A stretch of 22,717 bases of DNA from the NCBI GenBank assembly GCA_900540985.1, contig UQIC01000034.1:1-22717 (forward strand), given 5' to 3'. The notes under the pieces were generated by a model that saw only the letters and a list, made by a program, of their open reading frames with translations, was not told where the DNA came from and made no database searches. The stretch comes from an uncultured Collinsella sp. GTDB lineage: Bacteria > Actinomycetota > Coriobacteriia > Coriobacteriales > Coriobacteriaceae. Positions 7,942-15,491 of this stretch are shown here, in pieces. Both the position numbers and the translations under genes were made by a program. Position 1 is the first letter of the stretch. Every line of letters starts with the position of its first letter.

Positions 7942-8964
7942 CTAGTTCGTTCCGCGGAAGCCCTTGCCGACAATCTCGGAGCTGTCGACGATCGTGATAA
8001 AGGCACCCGGATCGACCTCGCGCGCATAACGGCGCAGCTGCACGGCCTCGCGACGGCTCAGCACGCTCATGATCACCGTCACGCACTTGCCCGAGAAGGC
8101 ACCGTAGCCGCGGCTGATGGTCGCTGTGCGGTTGAGATGCTTGACGATAAACTCCTCGACCTTAAGGGGTTCGGAGCAAATGACCGTGCAGACCTTACGA
8201 AGATGGATGCTCTCGATGGCCTTGTCGACCACAAGCGTCTTGGCAAACAGGCCGAGCACGCAATACAGACCGACACGCGGGCCATACAAAAAGGCCGCGA
8301 TGGCCACGATGCCGATATCGACCAACAGCAGTGCGCGACCAATCTCGAGCGTGGTGCGGCGTTTGAGGATCATAGCGAGAATGTCCGTGCCACCCGTCGA
8401 GGCGCCGATGTCAAAGACAATAGCGCTGCCGAGCGCCGGCAAGATGACGGCAAAGCACAGGTCGAGCCACATATCACCCGTCAGAGAGACATCGGTCGGA
8501 ATAAAGAGCTCAAACAGCGAAACATAGGCGGACAACGCAAACGAGGCGAAGACGCTCCACAGGATTGCCTTGCGCTCCAAAAAGATAAAGCCCAAGACGA
8601 CGAGAACCGCGTTGATAATCCACATAAAGACGCCGACGGGCAGGGTCGGGAACAGCGTAGACAGAATGACCGACACGCCCGAGGTGCCGCCAAAAGCAAA
8701 GTGATTAGGGGTTTTAAACGCAACGATGGCGAAGGCCGTGAGGATCAGGCCCAAATTGAGCTCGGCAAAAAAGCGCGGGAAGCCCGGCTCCTGGCTGCGC
8801 TTGCGACCAGCGCGCTCGCCCCGCTCGATAACATCGCGATCGACCACGCGCTCCATCGGCACTACGGGAGGACGATGCACCTCCTCGGCAGCACGCGATG
8901 CCGCCTCTGCCGCGGCGGCCTCAATCGCCCATGCCTTGCTTTCTGTTTCGTGCTCGTCGGCCAT
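7942..8964 (-). CDS. YitT family membrane protein (DUF161 + DUF2179)
   Basis: Predicted integral membrane protein of unknown transport or signalling role. Of its 340 residues, the first ~62 form a charged Ala/Glu/Arg-rich cytoplasmic leader longer than in most homologues. About five to six membrane spans follow (from LNLGLILTAFAIVAF near residue 70 to LYCVLGLF near 235), including the conserved TGGTDILAMIL segment. The C-terminal ~90 residues form the soluble DUF2179 domain (GYGAFSGK, then VDPGAFITIVDSSEIVGKGF). The ATG is preceded by GAGGGG with normal spacing. The neighbouring asp23 operon upstream is separated by a terminator, so this gene probably has its own promoter in 8965-9080. Confidence 0.93.
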   Translation of the reverse strand: MADEHETESKAWAIEAAAAEAASRAAEEVHRPPVVPMERVVDRDVIERGERAGRKRSQEPGFPRFFAELNLGLILTAFAIVAFKTPNHFAFGGTSGVSVILSTLFPTLPVGVFMWIINAVLVVLGFIFLERKAILWSVFASFALSAYVSLFELFIPTDVSLTGDMWLDLCFAVILPALGSAIVFDIGASTGGTDILAMILKRRTTLEIGRALLLVDIGIVAIAAFLYGPRVGLYCVLGLFAKTLVVDKAIESIHLRKVCTVICSEPLKVEEFIVKHLNRTATISRGYGAFSGKCVTVIMSVLSRREAVQLRRYAREVDPGAFITIVDSSEIVGKGFRGTN

Positions 8965-9081
8965 TACGGCAACCCCTCGTTAACAATTTGGAAACAATGC
9001 GCCCATTAGGGTAACGCGGAACGCGATGATTGCAACCCCTAGTTAGACGAGCGGTATGCCTACATCGGGGGGCATACAAAT

Positions 9082-9119
9082 AACGGCCGGCCACGCTTTT
9101 GCTTGCGCGGTCGGCCGTT
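9082..9119 (-). terminator. Terminator of the amaP-asp23 operon
   Basis: AACGGCCG-type arms at 9082-9096 and 9105-9119 pair with two mismatches around a TTTTGCTT loop. On the minus strand the hairpin is followed by TTATTTGTATG. It lies about 55 bp past the asp23 stop, on the far side of the repeat copy at 9120-9166. Confidence 0.7.
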
Positions 9120-9166
9120 TAACGTTTTCGCAGATAAAACCTGCCAAAACAAACCTGTCCCTTTTT
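9120..9166 (+). repeat. Dispersed intergenic repeat, copy 1
   Basis: This ~47-bp sequence, with the core CAGATAAAACCTGCCAAAA followed by AAACCTGTCCC and a T-run, matches the reverse complement of 13996-14043 at all but a few positions. It lies directly after asp23. It has no coding role; its AACCTGTCCC core is shared with two hairpins elsewhere in the window. Confidence 0.75.
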
Positions 9167-9172
9167 GGAAGG

Positions 9173-9688
9173 TTACTCGTGCTGGCTGGTGCGGTGCTCG
9201 TACTCCTCGGGGGTGATGACGTCCTCGATGCGCAGGTTGACGCCCGCCACCTCAAGGCCGGTCATCGCGGCAAGGCGCTCGGTGACACGTGCCTTGACAT
9301 CGTCGAAGATCGCGGGCGCATAGGCACCGTACTCGATAATGACGGAGATGTTGACGACCACGCGATTGTCATCGGTGACCTCGACCGTCACGCCCTTGGT
9401 CAGATTCTCGGCACCAAACTGCTCCTGCACAAAGTGCATGAGGTTACCCTTCATGCCCAGAACGTGCGGAACCTCGCGGGTGGCCATGGCAACGATCTTC
9501 TCGATCACGCCGTTGGAATAGGTCAGCGAGTCCTCGGACTCGTCCGCCTCCTCGTCGTCCTCATCAGCATCGGACTCGGCCTCGACGAGCGCCTCATCCT
9601 CGAGCGTCACATCCTCGGCTTCGGCGACGGCCGCCTCGTTCTCCACGAGCTCGGTATCGGCTACATCGACCTTCGTATTAAAAGCCAT
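9173..9688 (-). CDS. Asp23/Gls24 family envelope stress response protein
   Basis: Cytoplasmic membrane-associated envelope-stress protein; in staphylococci Asp23 is anchored to the membrane through AmaP. The 171-residue protein has a conserved Asp23 domain from about residue 54: LTYSNGVIEKIVAMATREV, a VTVEVTDDNRVVVNISVIIEYG beta-hairpin region and a NLRIEDV end. The first ~53 residues are unusually acidic (runs of Asp/Glu), a low-complexity leader not typical of the short family members. AAGGAGG lies directly upstream of the ATG with ideal spacing, so this start is firm. It is the last gene of the operon amaP, DUF2273 gene, asp23, with a 44-bp gap to the gene before it. Confidence 0.95.
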   Translation of the reverse strand: MAFNTKVDVADTELVENEAAVAEAEDVTLEDEALVEAESDADEDDEEADESEDSLTYSNGVIEKIVAMATREVPHVLGMKGNLMHFVQEQFGAENLTKGVTVEVTDDNRVVVNISVIIEYGAYAPAIFDDVKARVTERLAAMTGLEVAGVNLRIEDVITPEEYEHRTSQHE

Positions 9689-9732
9689 GGTTCCTCCTTA
9701 TGCCTGCCGCGGATGCGACAGTCGAATACGTA

Positions 9733-10110
9733 TTAGCGGCCGCTAAACAGACGGCCGAAGAAGTTGACGATCCCGTTCTCGCCATCACGAATCTGGCCAA
9801 TTACGGCGCCTATCAGCACGAAGAATGCGATGACAAGCGTGTCCCAGAGGCCGAGCGTGAGCACCAACACGGCGAGGATAAAGCCAGCGACGGCACCGAG
9901 CGTGGTGTTGGGATGACGCACAGCATAGCTCCAGATGGCAGCGCCCGTACCCTTGATGAGACCCATAGCCTCGTCAAAATCCGCGGCTGCCGCGTCTTGC
10001 AACTCGGTTGCCTCTGCTTTGGAATCAACAGGTTCGCTCGCCGGCGTGGCGCTCTGGTCAATCGTCAGGCGCGGCGTACGAGCGGTCTTATCTTGATTGG
10101 TATCACTCAC
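9733..10110 (-). CDS. DUF2273 small membrane protein
   Basis: Small integral membrane protein of 125 residues that accompanies AmaP and Asp23 in envelope-stress operons; its exact role is unknown. The first ~60 residues are hydrophilic. The DUF2273 part begins at YAVRHPNTTLGAVAGF, has two adjacent hydrophobic helices (LAVLVLTLGLWDTLVIAFFVLIGAVIG is the core, shown here only as its two ends LAVLVLTLGL and LVIAFFVLIG), and ends IRDGENGIVNFFGRLF. I chose a GTG start at 10110 because GGAGG lies 6 nt upstream; the longer frame to 10323 is antisense-type extension inside amaP. It overlaps the end of amaP by 8 nt, which suggests translational coupling. Confidence 0.9.
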   Translation of the reverse strand: MSDTNQDKTARTPRLTIDQSATPASEPVDSKAEATELQDAAAADFDEAMGLIKGTGAAIWSYAVRHPNTTLGAVAGFILAVLVLTLGLWDTLVIAFFVLIGAVIGQIRDGENGIVNFFGRLFSGR

Positions 10111-10648
10111 CGGAAACCTCCACGGTCTGGACGGTAGTCTTGGACGGCAAAAAACGGACGCGCGTGGTCGTACCCGGCGTGCCGAGCATGGTGTCGCAAG
10201 CTTCCTCGATGCGCTGCTGCATCGCGGTAGCCAGAGATGCCACGTCCTTATCGTCAAGCGCGATAGCCTCGACCTTAAATCGGACGTGCGAATCGTCGGG
10301 GCCTTGGACGCGGGCCTCAACATGCTCGACCATCACGCGGTCGTCGCGCTCGGCAGCAGCCCTAGCACACGAAGAAAGCGCCGCAAGGGTGACCTCGATA
10401 TTGCGCTCCCCCGCCGGATGCACGCAGGACGGCTCGCGACGAGCAAACATCAGGCGGAAGAAGCTTACCAGCACGCCAATCGCCACAACTCCGCCGCATG
10501 CCGTCACGACAATGCGCGGCATGGGGTCGCGCATCAGCAGCATAAAGCGATACGTATACGGCCCCCAAAACTGGCAGACAAGCGTACCCAGCGCCACGAT
10601 GGCGGCGGCAAGATACACGATCGCTAGGGCTCGTTTGAGTACGCGCAC
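10103..10648 (-). CDS. amaP: Alkaline shock response membrane anchor protein AmaP
   Basis: Membrane protein that in staphylococci anchors Asp23 at the cytoplasmic membrane. The 181-residue protein has two N-terminal hydrophobic spans (about residues 7-27 and 46-65) joined by a short basic loop, followed by a soluble alpha/beta domain of about 100 residues ending in VRFLPSKTTVQTVEVSGE. The start is GTG at 10648, with GGGAG 6 nt upstream. It is first in the operon with the DUF2273 gene (8-nt overlap) and asp23. The order, the two-span topology and the neighbours make the assignment firm even though AmaP sequences diverge strongly between lineages. Confidence 0.85.
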   Translation of the reverse strand: MRVLKRALAIVYLAAAIVALGTLVCQFWGPYTYRFMLLMRDPMPRIVVTACGGVVAIGVLVSFFRLMFARREPSCVHPAGERNIEVTLAALSSCARAAAERDDRVMVEHVEARVQGPDDSHVRFKVEAIALDDKDVASLATAMQQRIEEACDTMLGTPGTTTRVRFLPSKTTVQTVEVSGE

Positions 10649-10698
10649 GTGGCGCTCCCTTCAAATCTCGGCTCTCAAAATGCAAAACGGTTCGCATC

Positions 10699-10704
10699 AT
10701 TATA
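10699..10704 (-). promoter_or_regulatory. Candidate -10 box of the amaP operon
   Basis: A perfect TATAAT on the minus strand, about 50 bp before the amaP start and immediately downstream of the yebC terminator stem, partly within its T-tract. No good -35 hexamer is visible because the expected position lies in the terminator hairpin. Confidence 0.4.
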
Positions 10705-10745
10705 AAAGAGCCGGGTCCGGTGCTCTACGCACGCGGATCCGGCTC
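10705..10745 (-). terminator. Terminator of yebC
   Basis: GAGCCGGGTCCG (10708-10719) pairs with CGGATCCGGCTC (10734-10745) with one G-T pair. On the minus strand the stem is followed by TTTTATAAT. It starts 70 bp beyond the yebC stop. Confidence 0.85.
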
Positions 10746-10814
10746 ATCTATTCCACGAGGCTTGCATGCTCGCTTCATTATGCCCAGATATGCACGGCTT
10801 AACCCGTGCGGGCG

Positions 10815-11621
10815 CTACTCCTCCTCGAGGGCAGCGATGACCTCGTCGGTCATGTCCATGGTGCTGTAAACATCCTGGACGTCGTCGAGCTCCTCAAGAC
10901 GGTCGATGAGGCGCTGAACCTTCTTGGCATCGGCACCGGAGACCTCGGTCGGGGTGGTCGGGACCATGGTGGTCTCGGAGCCCTTGACCTGGACGCCCTG
11001 CTCCTCGAGCGCCTTGGAGACAGCCATGACCTCGTTGGCAGTAGTCCAGACGATCCACTCCTCGCCGGCATCCTCGTAGTCCTCGCCACCGGCCTCGGCG
11101 ATGGCCATCATGAACTCATCCTCGTCACCGGCAGCACCATTGGCGATCATGGTCTCCTTCTTGGCGTTCTCGTCCAGGATCTCCTTGGCGACGACGATCT
11201 GGCCCTTGCGCTCAAACTGGAAGGCGACGGAGCCGGAGGTGCCCAGGTTGCCACCGGCGTGGGAGAAGGCGGAACGGACATCAGCAGCGGTACGGTTGCG
11301 GTTGTCGGTCAGGCAGTCGACGTAGACGGCGACACCGGCGGGACCGTAGCCCTCGTACACGATGTTCTCGTAGACGGCAGCATCGGCACCCGAACCAAAA
11401 GCCTTGTCGATAGCGGACTTGATCTTGTCCTTAGGCATGGACTGAGCCTTGGCCTTGGCAACGGCAGCGGCGAGGCTGGCGTTGTTCTCGGGCAGCGGGT
11501 CACCGCCGAGACGGGCAGCAACGGTGATGTTGCGGCTGAGCTTGGAGAAGAGGGCGGAACGCTTGGCGTCCTGCGCGCCCTTACGATGCTTGGTTGTGGC
11601 CCACTTAGAGTGTCCGGACAT
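10815..11621 (-). CDS. YebC/PmpR family DNA-binding regulatory protein
   Basis: Member of the YebC/PmpR (TACO1-like) family, described as transcriptional regulators and more recently linked to translation of difficult peptide stretches. The 268-residue protein begins with the signature MSGHSKWATTKHRKG and contains the conserved ENIVYEGYGPAGVAVYVDCL and TDNRNRTAADVRSAFSHAGG blocks. Domain 2-3 carries an acidic stretch near residues 175-200 that makes it longer than the usual ~240-250. GGAG lies about 6 nt upstream of the ATG. It is monocistronic between a terminator and the DUF6020 gene. The family assignment is secure; the molecular role in this organism is not known. Confidence 0.97.
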   Translation of the reverse strand: MSGHSKWATTKHRKGAQDAKRSALFSKLSRNITVAARLGGDPLPENNASLAAAVAKAKAQSMPKDKIKSAIDKAFGSGADAAVYENIVYEGYGPAGVAVYVDCLTDNRNRTAADVRSAFSHAGGNLGTSGSVAFQFERKGQIVVAKEILDENAKKETMIANGAAGDEDEFMMAIAEAGGEDYEDAGEEWIVWTTANEVMAVSKALEEQGVQVKGSETTMVPTTPTEVSGADAKKVQRLIDRLEELDDVQDVYSTMDMTDEVIAALEEE

Positions 11622-11751
11622 ACGTGTCTCCTATCGGTTTCGACCTAAAGCCCAGCGCAGATGCTCGGGCAATATAAACAAACGTCGTTATGATATACCT
11701 ACTGGCCTGCGAGATAAACCCCAAAATGAAGGCGTCGTGATGATGCCCCCT

Positions 11752-11784
11752 TTGGTGCAAAGAAACCTGACCCCAATGCACCAA
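11752..11784. repeat. Hairpin with GGGGTCAGG loop
   Basis: TTGGTGCA (11752-11759) and TGCACCAA (11777-11784) form a perfect 8-bp stem. The 17-nt loop reads, on the minus strand, TTGGGGTCAGGTTTCTT. It lies 1 bp beyond the stop of the DUF6020 gene and has no T-run, so it is more like a REP-type hairpin than an intrinsic terminator. The loop resembles that of the hairpin at 14069-14105. Confidence 0.65.
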
Positions 11785-11785
11785 G

Positions 11786-13969
11786 TTAGGACCAGAGGAA
11801 GTCGCTGCGGGTGACGGTGGCGCCAATGGCGAAGGGCATGCAGGCGATGACCGGATACAGGTAGCGCATGTAAGTCGAGCCGTTGCACGGACCAATCAGG
11901 CACACGGCGAGCACGCCCAACAGCGGCACCCAGATCGCCAGCGCACGCCACGAATGGCGACGCAGCAGATAGACCACCACGGCGATCATGATCCACACAT
12001 AGGTGGCCGAGCTCATGGTGAGCGAGATAAACGGGATGCGTTGTACTGCCACGCGATACAGGTTGATCAGGTGGTCGCACCAGCGCACAACCTTGCTATC
12101 GACCGGATGGAAGTCGAAGTACTTGAGATTATCGGGGCGTGCCATAATCTCGGCACTGCGCGCCGTGCTGTAGACCCAGGCATCGCGCGCGCTCGGATAA
12201 AAATAACCATAGTAGTTATTGATAAGCGCCGAGATATAGCACTCGGGATCCTTCTTAAACATCTGGGCCCATACCTCAAAATAGGCATCGATGTCCTCCT
12301 GCGAGGCGTACTCGTTAAAGCAATTCTTGACGGCATCGGACTTGTCGGGGTTGTAGCGGCGACCCAGGTTCTCGTACTTGAGCACGCGGTCGATCACGGC
12401 ACGCTCCTCATCGGTCACCAAGCCGTCGCAAGGAGCCTCCACGATGGTGCCGTCCTCCTTAACCGCGGGGTTGACGCCCGAGTTGAGGCCGTCGTGCTTT
12501 TGGACGAAACGAGCCGTCTGCTGGAACGGAATCGAGAGGATTTCGCGCTTGGAACCAGGCGTGATATCGTGCGCCGGCATAAAGACCTTGGTGAAGTACA
12601 TATTAGAGGCAAGGCAGAGCGCGAGCACCGCGAGAGTGCCAACCCAGCGGAAACGCGGGATGGCGCCCGAAGGCGCAGCACCAGTCTGCTTGGCTGCACG
12701 ACGAGCCACATGCGCGTCCCATGCGCAAAACGCCGCCGCGATTACGCATGCCGCTAGGGGAAACACCAGGCCGCCGTTGCGCAGAAACGTGGAACCCATG
12801 GCGCCCAGAGCGAGCAGCAGCCAGTCGTGGCGAGCAAAGAGCACAGGGGCTTTCTCGCCCGCTCGCTCGACATTGGCATCACGACGGGGCAAGCCACATG
12901 CCACGAGCTTGACGGTCTGTACCAGCAGCACCAAGAACGCGTCGGCAAAGAGCACGTCTTTGGTGAGCAACGCCGCGTAGTTAGAAAACATCGGCATAAA
13001 CGCGAAGAACAGCAGGATCGCACCGCGAACCGGCAGGCTCACGCCCAGTTTGCGCAGCGACGAAATGGAATAGGCCATGCAGGCGGCCGTGATGACGAAC
13101 TGAGCACAGGTGTAGATGGCAAGACCTGCGTTGGCGCTGTTGAACAGTGAAAGCCCCAGCTGGACGCACGAACCGATGATAGCCGTGTGCACCACGGGGT
13201 GATGCCCGTTGAGCAACACATTGGGATTGAGCAGACGCAGGTAGTCACTCGTGCCGTTGGGGTAGTTGAACCACTGGCGAATCTGCGCACCCGTATCTCC
13301 CATAAAAAGGCCGGGCAGCGAAGCGATAAGCGTGGGCGCCCAGGCGATCATAAGCACCAGGAAGGGGCCGGCAAAGGGATGGACCGAGAGCACGGCGTGA
13401 GTCACACGCCATACGCGGCCAAAGTGCGCTTCGGAAAACGGAATGCGCCGAGAGCTCAGCCAATCCAGGCACTCAAAAGCCAGATAGAACGCCACGATCG
13501 CTAGGAGCATCCAGCCCGCGCCGCCAATCCAGGCGCAGATGATGCGGGCTTTGTCGCCAAGGACAATCTCGGCCGAATCGGTGAGATCGTAGCTGCGGCC
13601 GAACACCATGCAGATGGCGAAGAACAGCGACGGCAGAATGATCGATGGACGCCAGGTGTCGCCACGGCCAAAGAACACGTAGCGAAACGGCAAGGTGAGC
13701 AGGCAGGCAAGTGCAAGCAGCATGACCGCGTCGGTATGGCCGGCAAACGAGAGGAGCACCTCGTAGCACACGTACAGCATGCCCGAGGCTTTGGGGTCAA
13801 TCGCCAAGACTGCGTTGCTCGACACCGGGGAGGGATCGATGGAAAACGCCGTGGTCGCCAACAGCGCGAGCAAAAATGCGATGAGCGTCTGCTTGGCGGG
13901 GTAGCGCTTAAACCAGACGATGCGGGCAGCGTCGCGCGCAGCCGTTGTGGAGAGATCGGAATCCTTCAC
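11786..13969 (-). CDS. DUF6020 family multi-pass membrane protein (GT-C-like)
   Basis: Large integral membrane protein of 727 residues, probably DUF6020; function unproven. About 12 or more hydrophobic spans fill residues 25-450, with two or three more at the C-terminus after a soluble region (about residues 465-640). The topology of many N-terminal spans, then a large outward-facing domain, then final spans resembles GT-C glycosyltransferases that use lipid-linked sugars. The first large loop has FMGDTGAQIRQWFNYPNG and, further on, NGHHPVVHT, the sort of conserved Asp/His sites expected for such an enzyme; this is inference. The start is GTG with only a weak AGG upstream, so a different start is possible. 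A REP-like hairpin lies at its 3' end and a dispersed repeat at its 5' end. Confidence 0.8.
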   Translation of the reverse strand: MKDSDLSTTAARDAARIVWFKRYPAKQTLIAFLLALLATTAFSIDPSPVSSNAVLAIDPKASGMLYVCYEVLLSFAGHTDAVMLLALACLLTLPFRYVFFGRGDTWRPSIILPSLFFAICMVFGRSYDLTDSAEIVLGDKARIICAWIGGAGWMLLAIVAFYLAFECLDWLSSRRIPFSEAHFGRVWRVTHAVLSVHPFAGPFLVLMIAWAPTLIASLPGLFMGDTGAQIRQWFNYPNGTSDYLRLLNPNVLLNGHHPVVHTAIIGSCVQLGLSLFNSANAGLAIYTCAQFVITAACMAYSISSLRKLGVSLPVRGAILLFFAFMPMFSNYAALLTKDVLFADAFLVLLVQTVKLVACGLPRRDANVERAGEKAPVLFARHDWLLLALGAMGSTFLRNGGLVFPLAACVIAAAFCAWDAHVARRAAKQTGAAPSGAIPRFRWVGTLAVLALCLASNMYFTKVFMPAHDITPGSKREILSIPFQQTARFVQKHDGLNSGVNPAVKEDGTIVEAPCDGLVTDEERAVIDRVLKYENLGRRYNPDKSDAVKNCFNEYASQEDIDAYFEVWAQMFKKDPECYISALINNYYGYFYPSARDAWVYSTARSAEIMARPDNLKYFDFHPVDSKVVRWCDHLINLYRVAVQRIPFISLTMSSATYVWIMIAVVVYLLRRHSWRALAIWVPLLGVLAVCLIGPCNGSTYMRYLYPVIACMPFAIGATVTRSDFLWS

Positions 13970-13995
13970 AGTCCGAAAGCCTTTCTAGAAACCTG

Positions 13996-14043
13996 AAAAA
14001 AAGGGACAGGTTTATTTTGGCAGGTTTTATCTGGGGAAACGTT
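13996..14043 (-). repeat. Dispersed intergenic repeat, copy 2
   Basis: Inverted copy of the 9120-9166 sequence: A-run, GGGACAGGTTTATTTTGG, CAGGTTTTATCTGG, then AAACGTTA. It lies in the 144-bp gap between lgt and the DUF6020 gene. Both copies keep the A/T-run edge and the GGGACAGGTTT core. Confidence 0.75.
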
Positions 14044-14068
14044 ACGGTTCTGTCATCGTTGCCCAGCG

Positions 14069-14105
14069 AACCACCACAAAGGTTCCTGTCCCCTTTGTGG
14101 TGGTT
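14069..14105. repeat. Hairpin with GGGGACAGG core downstream of lgt
   Basis: A perfect 14-bp stem (14069-14082 with 14092-14105) with a 9-nt loop. On the minus strand stem plus loop read ...AAAGGGGACAGGAACCTTT... across the top. It lies 8 bp beyond the lgt stop. TTTT overlaps its plus-strand edge, but no plus-strand gene precedes it; it could act as a weak terminator for lgt. It shares its core with three other elements here. Confidence 0.7.
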
Positions 14106-14112
14106 TTGGTGG

Positions 14113-14934
14113 TTAGGCGTCGAGGTAGATGCGCTGGGGACGGTTGCGGCGGAGGGCAAAGATGATGAGCGCCAGGCCCGCAATCACGAGCGGCAGGCTC
14201 AGCAGCTGGCCCATGGTGATGACGCCGCCAAGCAGATAGCCCAGCTGGGCATCGGGCACGCGCACAAACTCAATGAGGAAGCGGACGATGCCGTAACCCA
14301 TCACAAACACGCCCATAAACGTGCCTTGGGGCAGCAGCGGCTTTTTGCGGCTGAGCACCTGCAGAATGCAAAAGAGCACGATGCCCTCAAGAAATGCCTC
14401 GTAGAGCTGGGAGGGGTGACGCGGCATATCGCCCGCAGTCCCGCCAAAGACCACGCCCCATGGCAGATCGGTCGGCTTACCCCACAGCTCACCGTTCACG
14501 AAGTTGGCGCAACGTCCCAGGCACAGCGCCAGCGGAGCACCGATAACTGCAAGGTCGGCAATGGTCCATGCGTCGAGCTTGTACATGCGGCACACGAGCA
14601 CGCCGCCGATGATGCCGCCCACCAGGCCGCCATGGAAACTCATGCCGCCTTCGTTGGTGGCAAAGATCTCGAGCGGATGCGCCCAGTAGTAGCCGTCGCC
14701 GTAAAAGATGACGTAGAACAGGCGGGCGCCAATGATAAGGCCAAAGACCACACCGACCACGACACTCGTCAGGTCGTCAATCGTGATGTTAAAGCCCCAG
14801 CGACGCTGCGTGCGGTGCATGACGACCGCCGTGAGCAGGGCGCCGACCACGTAGGCTAGGCCGTACCAGTAGATGGTGATGGGGCCCGCCGAGATCGCGA
14901 CGGGATCAAGCATATGGTAGAGGTCGTTGAGCAT
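14113..14934 (-). CDS. lgt: Phosphatidylglycerol--prolipoprotein diacylglyceryl transferase Lgt
   Basis: Transfers diacylglyceryl from phosphatidylglycerol to the lipobox cysteine of prelipoproteins, the first step of lipoprotein maturation in the cytoplasmic membrane. The 273-residue protein has seven or so hydrophobic spans and all family signatures: SFHGGL (His101), the Lgt signature GRCANFVNGELWG at residues 140-152, and RHPSQLYE at 172-179. AGGGGA with suitable spacing precedes the ATG at 14934; a Met at residue 8 is a less likely start. It lies 108 bp downstream of the NifU-like gene, with a hairpin between them, and is probably transcribed separately. Confidence 0.98.
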   Translation of the reverse strand: MLNDLYHMLDPVAISAGPITIYWYGLAYVVGALLTAVVMHRTQRRWGFNITIDDLTSVVVGVVFGLIIGARLFYVIFYGDGYYWAHPLEIFATNEGGMSFHGGLVGGIIGGVLVCRMYKLDAWTIADLAVIGAPLALCLGRCANFVNGELWGKPTDLPWGVVFGGTAGDMPRHPSQLYEAFLEGIVLFCILQVLSRKKPLLPQGTFMGVFVMGYGIVRFLIEFVRVPDAQLGYLLGGVITMGQLLSLPLVIAGLALIIFALRRNRPQRIYLDA

Positions 14935-14960
14935 ATCGATCCCCTGCTCCCTACATACAA

Positions 14961-14993
14961 ATGCGGCCGCGGGCCTTGAGCTCGCAGCCGCAT
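14961..14993 (-). terminator. Terminator after the NifU-like gene
   Basis: ATGCGGC (14961-14967) and GCCGCAT (14987-14993) form the base of a stem extended inward by GCGGGC/GCTCGC. On the minus strand it is followed by TTTGTATG. It sits about 50 bp past the stop. Confidence 0.6.
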
Positions 14994-15042
14994 ATTTGGG
15001 CGTAACGTCTATGCGGAGTATGCCGTCCGCAGCTTTCGCATC

Positions 15043-15321
15043 TTAAAACGGCGCATACTCGTCGTACAGGTCGTCGGCCTCGCCGGAAGCATTGACCTGC
15101 TCGACACGGGTAACGCCGGGCACATGCTCCTTCAGGATACGCTCAATGCCCATGGACAGGGTCAGCGAGCTCATGGGGCAGCCGGCGCAAGCGCCCTGCA
15201 GCTCCAGTTTGACGACGCCCTCGTCGTCAACGCCCACATACTCCATATCGCCGCCATCGGCCTGCAGGTTGGGGCGAATCTCTTCAAGAACCTTCTTAAG
15301 CAGCTCTTCGTTAACAGCCAC
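15043..15321 (-). CDS. NifU-type Fe-S cluster scaffold domain protein
   Basis: Single-domain NifU C-terminal (Nfu-like) protein of 92 residues, likely to assemble or carry Fe-S clusters in the cytosol. It matches the family along its whole length: VLEEIRPNLQADGGD, then LQGACAGCPMSSLTL with the cluster-binding CxxC (Cys45, Cys48), then GIERILKEHVPGV. The start is GTG at 15321, preceded by AAAGGAG at ideal distance. It is a standalone gene between a GC palindrome and a terminator, with no suf or isc genes in the window. Confidence 0.95.
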   Translation of the reverse strand: MAVNEELLKKVLEEIRPNLQADGGDMEYVGVDDEGVVKLELQGACAGCPMSSLTLSMGIERILKEHVPGVTRVEQVNASGEADDLYDEYAPF

Positions 15322-15343
15322 AGGGGCTCCTTTCTCACAATTA

Positions 15344-15359
15344 CGCGGGCGCGCCCGCG
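15344..15359. repeat. Perfect 16-bp GC palindrome
   Basis: CGCGGGCGCGCCCGCG lies 22 bp before the NifU-like start codon. It has no loop, so it is unlikely to be a simple terminator; it could be a dimer-binding operator. There is no further evidence. Confidence 0.4.
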
Positions 15360-15491
15360 GACAGAAGCTATGTTACTACAGCCGTGTACCCGCTCACGAG
15401 CCGTCCATGCGCGCAGACGCGACTTTCACGAGTAGTCAATTTGGGACGGGACTCTTTTAGCTGTTTTGTCGCCAGCTGGCGTTGGCACGCG

